NCBI GenBank assembly: GCA_028710525.1
Contig: JAQTTY010000005.1
Coordinates: 62,001-126,000 of the forward strand
Direction of reading: 5' to 3'
Length of the DNA: 64,000 nucleotides
Origin: Gallionella sp.
GTDB taxonomy: Bacteria; Pseudomonadota; Gammaproteobacteria; Burkholderiales; Gallionellaceae
Part shown: positions 23,633 through 31,237 of the stretch, piece by piece
How positions within the stretch are numbered: position 1 is the first letter of the stretch
How the letters are laid out: every line of letters begins with the position of its first letter
Program-made: the position numbers and the translations under genes
The notes under the pieces: model-generated
What the model saw: the letters and a program-made list of their open reading frames with translations, nothing else
What the model was told of the DNA's origin: nothing
Databases searched by the model: none

Positions 23633-25176
23633 TGCTGTTCAATTCCTACGCCTTCATCTTCCTGTATCTGCCGCTGGTACTGCTGGGCTTCTTCGCACTG
23701 GCACGCATCCATCAGGCTTGGGCAGCGGCATGGCTGGCGTTGGCCTCATTGTTCTTCTACGGCTATTGGAATCCGATCTATGTCGGCCTATTGATGGCGT
23801 CCATCGTCTGCAACTACGGCTTCGGTACTTGGCTAGGCAAAGCGGTCGCGCATCGCAAACGCATCCTCACGCTGGCAGTGAGCGCGGATCTGTTGCTGTT
23901 GGGTTATTACAAATACGCCAACTTCTTCGTCGATAGCGTCAACACCGTAAGCGGTAGCGACTGGCAGGTCGGCACCATCATCCTGCCGCTGGGCATCTCC
24001 TTCTTCACCTTCACCCAGATCGCGTTTCTAGTCGACACCTATCAGGGCAAGGTCAAAGAATTCAACTTCATCCACTACACCTTGTTCGTCACTTATTTTC
24101 CGCATCTGATCGCTGGGCCGGTGCTACACCACAAGGAGATGATGCCGCAGTTCGCGCTGCCCGCGACCTACCGTTTCAACCCAGAGAACATGGCTGTGGG
24201 CCTGACCATCTTCTTCATCGGCCTGTTCAAGAAAGTCATCCTCGCCGACGGTCTAGCCGAATATGTGGGCCCGGTGTTTGCCGCGCACGGCGCGGGCATG
24301 CAGCTGTCTTTCATCGATGCTTGGGGCGGCGCGCTGTGCTACACCCTGCAACTGTATTTCGATTTCTCCGGCTACTCGGACATGGCTATCGGCCTGTCGC
24401 GCTTGTTCGGCGTGACGCTGCCGCTCAATTTCCATTCGCCCTACAAGTCGGTGAACATCGTCGAGTTCTGGCGACGTTGGCATATGACTTTGTCGCGCTT
24501 CTTGCGTGACTATCTCTACATCCCGCTGGGCGGCAACCGTAAAAGCAAAGCACATCGCTATATGAATCTGATGGCGACCATGTTGCTCGGCGGCTTGTGG
24601 CACGGCGCGGGCTGGACCTTCGTATTATGGGGTGGCTTGCACGGCCTGTATCTGACCATCAACCACGCATGGCACGGCCTGCGTCGCCGCATGGGGCAAG
24701 ACCCCAAGGCCAAGCTCTCCAAGCCCATGCATGCTTTGGCAGTGTTGCTCACCTTCGTCGCAGTAGTGGTGGGTTGGGTGCTATTTCGCGCCGAGAACCT
24801 CGCCAGTGCAGGCGCAATCTTGCAAGCCATGTCGGGCTGGAACGGCATCGTTTTACCCGATGCATGGTTGGCGAAATGGGGTAACGGCGGCGCATGGCTG
24901 GCAGCGCATGGCGTGCAGTTCGGCGCGACCAACAACCTCATCATGGGCGGCGCGATGAACTGGATATGGATCGCCTTGCTGATCGCTTGGTTCGCGCCCA
25001 ACACGCAACAGATCATGGCCGCCTATCGGCCTGCGTTGGATATGCCTGCGGGTAGCAGCGCGAAAATCTTGTTGTGGCAACCTACCTTGCGCGCAGCACT
25101 ATTGGTCTGGGCGATCGCCTTCACCGCACTGATCAACGTCAGCCAGCAATCGGCGTTCTTGTACTTCCAGTTCTGA
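23632..25176 (+). CDS. MBOAT family O-acyltransferase (AlgI/DltB-like)
   Basis: A 514-residue polytopic membrane protein of the MBOAT family, which moves acyl groups across or at the inner membrane onto sugars. It begins MLFNSYAFIFLYLPLVL, the classic AlgI/PatA-type start, and has YFPHLIAGPVLHHKEMMPQ, YFDFSGYSDMAIGLSRLFG and the invariant catalytic-histidine segment LLGGLWHGAGWTFVLWGGLHG. It is translationally coupled to wecE upstream. It is followed two bases later by an SGNH-like exported protein, the usual partner of AlgI-type systems. The acceptor is probably the glycan made by this locus (inference). Confidence 0.92.
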   Translation: MLFNSYAFIFLYLPLVLLGFFALARIHQAWAAAWLALASLFFYGYWNPIYVGLLMASIVCNYGFGTWLGKAVAHRKRILTLAVSADLLLLGYYKYANFFVDSVNTVSGSDWQVGTIILPLGISFFTFTQIAFLVDTYQGKVKEFNFIHYTLFVTYFPHLIAGPVLHHKEMMPQFALPATYRFNPENMAVGLTIFFIGLFKKVILADGLAEYVGPVFAAHGAGMQLSFIDAWGGALCYTLQLYFDFSGYSDMAIGLSRLFGVTLPLNFHSPYKSVNIVEFWRRWHMTLSRFLRDYLYIPLGGNRKSKAHRYMNLMATMLLGGLWHGAGWTFVLWGGLHGLYLTINHAWHGLRRRMGQDPKAKLSKPMHALAVLLTFVAVVVGWVLFRAENLASAGAILQAMSGWNGIVLPDAWLAKWGNGGAWLAAHGVQFGATNNLIMGGAMNWIWIALLIAWFAPNTQQIMAAYRPALDMPAGSSAKILLWQPTLRAALLVWAIAFTALINVSQQSAFLYFQF

Positions 25177-25178
25177 CC

Positions 25179-26339
25179 ATGCGCACCGCTCATAAACGCT
25201 TCCTGCTGATACTCACACTGTGCTTCGCGGTGACGCTGCTGCCGATGTTCTTGCTCAATCTGGCGCTGGTGAACGCGACGCTGGGCAACACCGACAAAGT
25301 CGCGCTGGCCAGCGCCTGGCAGCAACAGACCAAAGGCGTAACTTATGCGCCCACGCTGAGCGACACACATCTGTTCAAGACGCTGCGCTTGGATGACAGG
25401 CTGCCGGAGATTGATACCGTGGTGATGGGCTCGTCCACGGCCTTGGCCATCACCGCCGACATGTTCCCCGGTCGCAAGGTCTACAACTACGCGCAGACCG
25501 GACACGGCCTTACATCCGTTCTGGATGAAGCTAACTATCTGCTCGCCCACGCGCCACAGATCAAAACCTTGGTCATCCCGCTGGATTGGTCTATAGGTTT
25601 CGTCTATGAATATGCGCCCCCCAACCCTATCGACCTGTCGCGTGCTGCCAACACGCTGCCACGTGCGCCGCAGCAAGTGCCCTGGCTGAGCCGAGCTGCC
25701 GATGCGCTGAGCTATCCGCGCATGGCCGGGTTGATGGAGATGCTCAAAGCCTCTGCTCACACACCCGACCCGCTACAAACCTTCAGCGGCTATTTCCGCG
25801 ATGATGGCGGCGCGGTGTATACCTGCAGCGACGGCGCACCCGCCAAGGATTACGACATCGTGCACCGCGGCACCTGCACGGGCTTCCGCTATGACGGCAG
25901 TGCCACCTTCGCCAGTTCCTCACGGGTGAGCGACGCGCATGCGCTGATCGCGGCGGCGACGGCCAGCAATTCCAAGTACTACCAAAATCTGAGTTCGCGC
26001 AAAGGCGTACCGGACGCTGCGCTGCTGCAACGTCTGGCCGAATTTGCCGAACGTGCCCGTGCGCAAGACGTGGAAGTGCTGTTGTTCATGCCACCGCTGT
26101 TGCCTAATATGGAGCAGGAGTTCTCGCGTCATCGCGAGCTCGGCCCTTATTTACGCACCACGCAAAACGGCCTGCACGCATGGGCGGACGCGCAGCACTT
26201 ATTCCTATTCGATGCCGGACGCTCGGAAGACTTTGGCTGTGACAGCAACGAGTTCCTCGATGAACATCACGCTGCCAGCAGCTGTTATGCCAAGATATAC
26301 ACCGCGCTGTGGCGCGCCTACCCCAACCGGAAAGATTGA
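25179..26339 (+). CDS. Exported SGNH/DUF1574-like protein, partner of the MBOAT acyltransferase
   Basis: A 386-residue protein with one N-terminal membrane anchor (about 8-30) and a periplasmic domain. VVMGSSTALAITADMFPG and YNYAQTGHG form the serine-containing first block of SGNH-like hydrolases, and NEFLDEHHAASSCYAKIY near the C-terminus supplies a possible Asp-x-x-His pair. This matches AlgJ/AlgX/DltD-type partners that finish acyl transfer started by MBOAT proteins. The ATG comes two bases after the MBOAT stop with no clear ribosome site, so it depends on coupling. The specific substrate is unknown. Confidence 0.75.
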   Translation: MRTAHKRFLLILTLCFAVTLLPMFLLNLALVNATLGNTDKVALASAWQQQTKGVTYAPTLSDTHLFKTLRLDDRLPEIDTVVMGSSTALAITADMFPGRKVYNYAQTGHGLTSVLDEANYLLAHAPQIKTLVIPLDWSIGFVYEYAPPNPIDLSRAANTLPRAPQQVPWLSRAADALSYPRMAGLMEMLKASAHTPDPLQTFSGYFRDDGGAVYTCSDGAPAKDYDIVHRGTCTGFRYDGSATFASSSRVSDAHALIAAATASNSKYYQNLSSRKGVPDAALLQRLAEFAERARAQDVEVLLFMPPLLPNMEQEFSRHRELGPYLRTTQNGLHAWADAQHLFLFDAGRSEDFGCDSNEFLDEHHAASSCYAKIYTALWRAYPNRKD

Positions 26340-26341
26340 AC

Positions 26342-27757
26342 ATGCTGCAAACCATGAATCGCTCACAAACTAAAGACCTGCTGTGGCTGCTGCTGTTCGC
26401 CGCGCTCAGCATGTTGCCCGCGCTCAATCTCTATTACATAGGCGAAGAGGCGATCTTCCCCATCACCTCGCTAGAGATGCGCCAGAACGGCATGTGGATG
26501 ATCCAACATCTGTACGGCACGGATGTCCGCCACAACCCGCTGTTCAACTGGATGATCATTCCGGTCGCCGATGTGGTGGGTTGGGCGCATATGGAATGGG
26601 CCGCGCGCGGCATCACCATCGCCGCGACTTGGGGTAGCGCCGCAATCCTCGGTTGGTTGTGTCTGCGCCTGTATGGCGAAGCGCGATTCGCCGTGTTCGC
26701 CGCGCTGCTCTATCTGACTTTCTCCGACGTGATGATGTACCACGGCTGGCTGGCCTATGTGGACCCGCTGTTCGCGCTGTTCATCTTCGCCGCCATCGCC
26801 GCACTGTGGGTGGGTTGCAAAGAACAGCGTCGCGGTTTATTTTTTGTCGCCGCCATCTCCATCAGTCTCGCGCTGCTAAGCAAGGCCTTCACCGCCTATG
26901 TGTTCTACTTCGCCGCCGTGTTGGTGCTGGGTTTGCAGCGTGACTACCGCCGCATGCTACTGAGCAAGACCTCGCTACTCGCACATGTGCTGATACTCGC
27001 CTTCCCCTTGTGGTGGTTCTCACTATTGCCTGCTGGCGGCGCGCAGAGCGGTCGCATGTTCGACGAGATACTCGCTAAGTTGGCCCTGCCCGGCATCTTG
27101 GAATATCTACAAAGACTGGTGAGCTTCCCTGTCGAGGTATGGCTAGGCCTACTACCCGGCACTGCACTAGGTACGTATTTCTGGCTGCGTCATCGCAACG
27201 CCGAAGCCGACGAACAGCCACAACATTTTCAAACAGCCTTGATGATCGCGGGCCTCAACTTCCTGCCTTATTGGCTAGCACCGCACGGCGGCATGCGCTA
27301 CCTCATCCCCATGTATCCGCTGTTCGCGTTTGTGCTGGCGCGGCTGGTGTGGCGCGCGGGTGATGTGGCGATACGCACCACGGCGCGCTGGCTCACCGCC
27401 GCCATCGCTTTCAACTTCGTCGTGCTGCTGGTCTTGTTCCCCTATTACCAAAGCCACTACCGTGGCGCGAACTACCAAGTCACCGCGCGCGAAATCATAG
27501 ACATCGCCAAGGATCAGCCGCTCTACTCCGCCGACACCCGCGCCACCGGCTTGAACGTCACCGCCTATATCGACCAAGCACGTTACCCAGCACCCGCTTT
27601 GATGTGGCCACCGCAAAACTTCGAGCATGGTTACGTCATCGCGCTGAGTGCGGATGAGACGCTGGGCAAGGTCGTGAAAAAATATCAGCTGCTCGGTGAC
27701 GAGATGTATCTGCTGTGTCGCGGTAGTGCGTGCGACCAGACGAAGCCTTTAGAATGA
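26342..27757 (+). CDS. GT39/ArnT-like membrane glycosyltransferase
   Basis: A 471-residue GT-C fold protein with about 10-12 hydrophobic segments. The first periplasmic loop, YYIGEEAIFPITSLEMRQNGMWMIQHLYG...NPLFNWMI, has the acidic pair and E-M-x-x-x-G-x-W pattern of the PMT/ArnT family, which transfers sugars from polyprenyl phosphate carriers in the periplasm. A further family-like segment is LPYWLAPHGGMRYLIPMYPLFAFVLARL. It follows the SGNH-like gene after two bases, with GGAAAG before the ATG. By context it could be the final transferase for the undecaprenyl-phosphate sugar made by the facing GtrB/GtrA-like operon (inference). Confidence 0.82.
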   Translation: MLQTMNRSQTKDLLWLLLFAALSMLPALNLYYIGEEAIFPITSLEMRQNGMWMIQHLYGTDVRHNPLFNWMIIPVADVVGWAHMEWAARGITIAATWGSAAILGWLCLRLYGEARFAVFAALLYLTFSDVMMYHGWLAYVDPLFALFIFAAIAALWVGCKEQRRGLFFVAAISISLALLSKAFTAYVFYFAAVLVLGLQRDYRRMLLSKTSLLAHVLILAFPLWWFSLLPAGGAQSGRMFDEILAKLALPGILEYLQRLVSFPVEVWLGLLPGTALGTYFWLRHRNAEADEQPQHFQTALMIAGLNFLPYWLAPHGGMRYLIPMYPLFAFVLARLVWRAGDVAIRTTARWLTAAIAFNFVVLLVLFPYYQSHYRGANYQVTAREIIDIAKDQPLYSADTRATGLNVTAYIDQARYPAPALMWPPQNFEHGYVIALSADETLGKVVKKYQLLGDEMYLLCRGSACDQTKPLE

Positions 27758-27797
27758 TGCGCACGTTTGCCGCCCCACAGAATCACGGAACCCCACT

Positions 27798-28688
27798 ATG
27801 AAGATCTGCCCACAATGTGATGCCCGCTACGACAGCCCAGAATGGGTCTGCCCTTCCTGCGGCGCAACGCCACCACTAGCCGATGGCTACCCCGCGCTAG
27901 CGATAGAATTCGCCAATGCCGGTGACGGATTTAATCCCGAATATTTCGCGCAACTGGCCGGTCTGGAAAAAGGCAACTTCTGGTTCCAATCACGCAACCG
28001 CCTCATCCTGATGTTGCTGCGCCGCCACGCCCCCGCGCTGACTTCCTTTATGGAGATAGGCTGCGGCACCGGCTTCGTGCTCTCCAACATCGCCAGCGAA
28101 TATCCAGCCGCCGCATTGATGGGCGCGGAGATATTCAGCACCGGACTCGCCCATGCCGCCCGCCGCGTGCCGAGCGCGAAGTTCATCCAGATGGACGCAC
28201 GCAACATCCCTTTCGAAGCACAGTTCGACGCGCTAGGTGCTTTTGATGTTATTGAACATATAGAAGAAGACGAAGCCGTGCTGGCGCAGATCAACAAAGC
28301 CCTAAAACCCGGCGGCATCATGCTGCTGACCGTACCGCAGCATCCCGCACTGTGGAGCAAACAAGACGAGAAGGCCTGCCATGTGCGGCGCTACACCGCC
28401 GCAGAACTGGAAAGCAAAGTGACGGCTGCTGGTTTCGAGATACTAGACAGCGGCTCCTTCGTCTCACTGCTGCTGCCGCTGATGTGGCTATCCCGCAGCA
28501 TGGCTAACCGCGACAGCAACACCGAGCACGACGCGATGGCAGAACTGCGTATAGGCAAGCTGATGAATATGACGCTTAAGGCAGTGATGAGTGTAGAGAT
28601 GATGCTGACCCGTATCGGTGTGCGCTTCCCAGCGGGTGGGTCGAGATTCTTGGTGGCACGCAAAGTTCCAATTAGCAAGGTTGAGTAA
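27798..28688 (+). CDS. Class I SAM-dependent methyltransferase with N-terminal zinc ribbon
   Basis: A 296-residue protein opening with a zinc ribbon (CPQCDARYDSPEWVCPSCG, residues 4-22). A Rossmann methyltransferase domain follows: SFMEIGCGTGFVLSNIA is the SAM-binding glycine loop, IQMDARNIPF and AFDVIEHIEEDEAVLAQINKALKPGGIMLLTVPQ follow in the family order. The hydrophobic helix LLLPLMWLS near residue 225 may touch the membrane. It comes 40 bases after the GT39-type gene on the same strand, so it probably methylates a sugar or lipid intermediate of the locus; the acceptor is unknown. Confidence 0.88.
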   Translation: MKICPQCDARYDSPEWVCPSCGATPPLADGYPALAIEFANAGDGFNPEYFAQLAGLEKGNFWFQSRNRLILMLLRRHAPALTSFMEIGCGTGFVLSNIASEYPAAALMGAEIFSTGLAHAARRVPSAKFIQMDARNIPFEAQFDALGAFDVIEHIEEDEAVLAQINKALKPGGIMLLTVPQHPALWSKQDEKACHVRRYTAAELESKVTAAGFEILDSGSFVSLLLPLMWLSRSMANRDSNTEHDAMAELRIGKLMNMTLKAVMSVEMMLTRIGVRFPAGGSRFLVARKVPISKVE

Positions 28689-28721
28689 CAATGTCGTTTT
28701 TTTGAAAGGGACGGAGTGATT

Positions 28722-28820
28722 ATGAATGCCACGCCCAAACAAATCGACCCGTTGAAAGTTTCAACTAAGATTGTGCGACATTCAAGTACAGATTATCAGG
28801 CACAATTGTTGTCTATTTAA
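28722..28820 (+). CDS. Doubtful 32-codon reading frame or degraded attC
   Basis: ATG at 28722 with GGGACGGAG upstream opens a 32-residue frame beginning MNATPKQIDPLKVSTK. The predicted peptide is unrecognised. The same stretch starts with GCCCAAAC and ends near AACGTT (28820-28825), the outline of an eroded integron attC site, so the frame may be accidental. Low confidence as a gene. Confidence 0.2.
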   Translation: MNATPKQIDPLKVSTKIVRHSSTDYQAQLLSI

Positions 28821-28845
28821 CGTTGCGCATATCTAAGGAGGAGCC

Positions 28846-29163
28846 GTGTTTAAATCAATCAGAAATATTCTAGTAATAATCTCGTTGTCTTCGGCATTTC
28901 TTTCAAATGCGTTCGCTGAGCCGAGCGCGACCATTCAGAATCCTCGCTTTCAAATCCTATTTAATCCCAATGCCCGCGTAGATACCTTCTTGATTGATAC
29001 ACAAACAGGAAAGATATGGCAGTTAACTAAATTCTCCGACATCGAAGGCGAGCCTGTAGTTTGGAATCACATGGAACGTATCGATGACGATAAGCAGCTA
29101 TACCAGTTTGTCCTTCAACATGGCGTGAAAAAAGCACCAGAGTCTGCGGGGCCAGGTCAATGA
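28846..29163 (+). CDS. Small secreted protein of unknown function (cassette-borne)
   Basis: A 105-residue protein with a signal peptide (MFKSIRNILVIISLSSAFLSNAFA). The mature domain contains RFQILFNPNARVDTFLIDTQTGKIWQLTKFSDIEGEPVVWNHMERID; the LIDTQTGKIWQL strand resembles short exported domains often found as single-domain proteins, but I know no function. It starts with GTG (28846-28848) behind a near-perfect AAGGAGG. It is lower in GC than neighbours and is followed five bases after the stop by an attC-like site, so it was probably acquired as a mobile cassette. Confidence 0.75.
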   Translation: MFKSIRNILVIISLSSAFLSNAFAEPSATIQNPRFQILFNPNARVDTFLIDTQTGKIWQLTKFSDIEGEPVVWNHMERIDDDKQLYQFVLQHGVKKAPESAGPGQ

Positions 29164-29167
29164 GTAC

Positions 29168-29230
29168 GCCCAACCCGCCAATCGAGAGTGACAGCTCCAA
29201 AGCGGGCTGCCTTTCACATTTACGTTAGAC
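29168..29230 (+). repeat. attC-like integron recombination site
   Basis: The 63-base site begins GCCCAAC, matching RYYYAAC, and ends GTTAGAC, matching GTTRRRY; the two boxes are complementary at five of seven positions. Inside, GTGA-CAGC can pair with GCTG-cctt-TCAC around a ten-base loop, giving the imperfect cruciform with extrahelical bases expected of attC. The order CCCGCCAATCGAG after the first box resembles attC sites of environmental and chromosomal integrons as I recall them. It follows directly on the small secreted-protein gene. Confidence 0.55.
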
Positions 29231-29248
29231 AATCAGTGCAGATTGCTA

Positions 29249-29647
29249 TTACCTTTTTGAGTCAGACACCTTGCCGTCGTTGAACACCAAAAACTTAAAG
29301 ATCACAAACAGACATCCTGCCACGACGATAATCGCAGCGGCTTGTACCCATTGATGGGGATAGCCGTAACGATCGACGAAGACATAGAGGATGGTGAGGT
29401 TAAGTAGATAGCCGAAGGTATGCGCCAACACGTAGCGCAGCGCAGCACCGGTCGCCGCTCCGCTATGCTCGAAGGTCCATTTGCGATTGCCGACAAAGCC
29501 TATAGTCGCACCGACCAGATAGACCAAGGTCATGGCGAGCTTGGCTTCCACACCCAGATAGGTGATGAGCAGATAGAGGCAGTAGATGGCCGCGTTGCTC
29601 GCGACACCCACCACGCCGTAGCGTATCAGTTGCAGCATGGAACTCAT
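29249..29647 (-). CDS. GtrA family membrane protein (putative lipid-linked sugar flippase)
   Basis: A 132-residue protein with four hydrophobic helices and the family features QLIRYGVVGVASNAAIYCLYLLIT, GATIGFVGNRKWTFEHSG and FVIFKFLVFND. GtrA proteins are thought to flip undecaprenyl-phosphate-linked monosaccharides to the periplasm. A much longer upstream frame exists, but the ATG at 29645-29647 overlaps the acetyltransferase stop in an ATGA arrangement and gives the family length. It is the last gene of the GT4 - GtrB-like - GNAT - GtrA operon. Confidence 0.9.
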   Translation of the reverse strand: MSSMLQLIRYGVVGVASNAAIYCLYLLITYLGVEAKLAMTLVYLVGATIGFVGNRKWTFEHSGAATGAALRYVLAHTFGYLLNLTILYVFVDRYGYPHQWVQAAAIIVVAGCLFVIFKFLVFNDGKVSDSKR

Positions 29648-30309
29648 GGCACGATGCGGTGATAGATGTCTTGCGGTGCGCGGAAAGAGAAACCCAAACC
29701 CGCGTACAGATTGAGCACCGCGAGATTGCCTGCCGAGATGGAGCTGTGCACTTCCTGATGCTCGCGCAGCAATTCCACACACACCGCGCTCCACCAGTAT
29801 TTCGCCAAGCCTTTGCCACGGCAGTTGTCGCCGACCGCGTGCAATACCAAGCCGCCTTTGTTGTGGCCGATGAAGCCGCCTAACTTGCCCTGATAGTACA
29901 AGCCGTAGACGTTGCCTTCGTCCAGCAACTGCTTGAGCCAAGTGTCGTAGCGTTGTTCGGCTGCCGCTTTGGGCAGATTGAAATCGCGCTGGAAACGACC
30001 ATGTGCGAATACGCCGTGGCCCATCGCCAATACTTTTTCCGCATCACAGACTTTGGAAACCGTTGCCTCGGGATGCGCGACCGGACGCAGCTTGTTCACA
30101 TCGGCATAAGGCTCAATCAAGGTGTCGCAGTAGTAGAAGCCGTAGTCGTGCAGCAGCTTCTTGTCATCCAGTGGCGCAACCTTGATGGTGTGATGACCGG
30201 GCGTCTGCATACATAGACGCAAGGCAGCTTCGCTATAGCTGAGCAACTCCCAAGTGGGCATGCCCAGCGGGACAGTGTCCCAAGGGGTGGGTCTAATCAG
30301 TGTGTGCAT
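29644..30309 (-). CDS. GNAT N-acetyltransferase, WecD/RffC-like
   Basis: A 221-residue protein. The C-terminal GNAT core has LGGFIGHNKGGLVLHAVGDNCRGKGLAKYWWSAVCVELL, the acetyl-CoA loop being NCRGKGLAKYWW, then VLNLYAGLGFSFRAPQDIYHR. The N-terminal half (W-D-x-x-x-x-G, then HDYGFYYCDTLIEP) resembles the TDP-fucosamine acetyltransferase WecD in layout and length. With a WecE-like aminotransferase 6 kb away, the likely reaction is acetylation of the 4-amino group of dTDP-Fuc4N or a close relative (inference). It overlaps the GtrB-like gene by 17 bases upstream and GtrA by 4 bases downstream. Confidence 0.8.
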   Translation of the reverse strand: MHTLIRPTPWDTVPLGMPTWELLSYSEAALRLCMQTPGHHTIKVAPLDDKKLLHDYGFYYCDTLIEPYADVNKLRPVAHPEATVSKVCDAEKVLAMGHGVFAHGRFQRDFNLPKAAAEQRYDTWLKQLLDEGNVYGLYYQGKLGGFIGHNKGGLVLHAVGDNCRGKGLAKYWWSAVCVELLREHQEVHSSISAGNLAVLNLYAGLGFSFRAPQDIYHRIVP

Positions 30310-31237
30310 CGTAGGTAGTTCTTCTCACGATATACAGGGGACGCTTCTTGCTCTCGTCGAAGGTCTTGCCCAGATAGATGCCGATGATGCCGAGCATTGC
30401 GATGATGATGCCGCCGATGAAATACAGCGACACAATCAAGCTGTTCCAACCAGGGATGGGCGAGCCGTAGATGAGCGCGTGGCAGAGGATATATATACCG
30501 TAAGCGAAGGCCAGCGCCGCCATAGTGAAGCCGATGCGCACACCGATGCGCAAGGGTTTGTCGGAGTAGGCGATGATGGTCTCGGAGGCAAGCTTCCACA
30601 GCTTGGCGAAGGTGTAGCTGGACTGCCCCTCGAAACGCTCGGCATGTTCGACACGGATGCTGGCGGTAGGGAAACCCAGCCACTGCACCAAGCCACCGAA
30701 GAAGCGCAGCTGCTCGCGCATCTGGCTGAAGCTATCTACCACCTTGCGCGACATGATGCGGAAGTTGCCTACCTCGCCGTCGTAATCGATATCGGCCAGA
30801 TAACTGAACGCTTTGTAGAACAGGCCAGAGGTGATGCGTTTGAGCATGCCGTCCTGACGCACGCCGCGTCTTGCCAGCACGATGTCGTAGCCTTCTTGTG
30901 CCTTGGCGTAGAGGCGCGGGATCTCTTCGGGTTGGTCTTGCAGGTCGCAATCCATCACCACCGCCCAATCGCCACGACATAGATCCATACCCGCAGTGAT
31001 GCCGTAGTGCTGGCCGAAGTTGCGACTGAACTGCACACCGCGAACACGTGCATCGGCAGCACTCAATCGTTCGATGACTTGCCAAGAGCTATCACCGCCG
31101 CAGTCTTCCACGAGGATGATCTCAAAGTTAGGGCTGATGGTCTCCAAGGAAGTTTTAAGGCGCTGGTATAACTCGTCCAGACATTTCTCGGCCTTGTAGA
31201 CCGGCACGATGATGGAGATTAGCGGATGTGAACTCAT
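30293..31237 (-). CDS. GT2 polyprenyl-phosphate glycosyltransferase, GtrB/ArnC/DPMS-like
   Basis: A 314-residue inner-membrane enzyme that loads a nucleotide-activated sugar onto undecaprenyl phosphate. The GT-A domain has ISIIVPVYKAEKCLDELYQRL, EDCGGDSSWQVI, FSRNFGQHYGITAGMD and the metal site DCDLQDQPEEIP. Two C-terminal transmembrane helices (about 233-255 and 270-293) are followed by YLGKTFDESKKRPLYIV, the standard GtrB/CsbB ending. It forms ATGA overlaps with the GT4 gene upstream and overlaps the WecD-like gene downstream. The pairing with that gene suggests the sugar carried is an N-acetylated 4-amino-6-deoxyhexose. Confidence 0.92.
   Translation of the reverse strand: MSSHPLISIIVPVYKAEKCLDELYQRLKTSLETISPNFEIILVEDCGGDSSWQVIERLSAADARVRGVQFSRNFGQHYGITAGMDLCRGDWAVVMDCDLQDQPEEIPRLYAKAQEGYDIVLARRGVRQDGMLKRITSGLFYKAFSYLADIDYDGEVGNFRIMSRKVVDSFSQMREQLRFFGGLVQWLGFPTASIRVEHAERFEGQSSYTFAKLWKLASETIIAYSDKPLRIGVRIGFTMAALAFAYGIYILCHALIYGSPIPGWNSLIVSLYFIGGIIIAMLGIIGIYLGKTFDESKKRPLYIVRRTTYDAHTD

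Larger units (their letters stand above)
28822..29230 (+). mobile_element. Putative solitary integron gene cassette
   Basis: The element consists of a possible 5' core-like GTTGCGC (28822-28828), a Shine-Dalgarno AAGGAGG within 15 bases, one reading frame (28846-29163) and an attC-like site ending GTTAGAC. This is the compact layout of an integron cassette. Composition is lower in GC than the surrounding genes: 22/60 for 28981-29040 against 42/60 for 28021-28080. No intI gene or attI is in the window, so this would be an isolated cassette inserted at a secondary site or a remnant array. The 5' boundary is imperfect (GTTRRRY expected). Confidence 0.5.

Noticed and set aside
29648-29941. N-terminal extension of the GtrA protein
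   Set aside because: It overlaps the WecD-like acetyltransferase in another frame; the ATGA-coupled start at 29647 gives the usual GtrA length.
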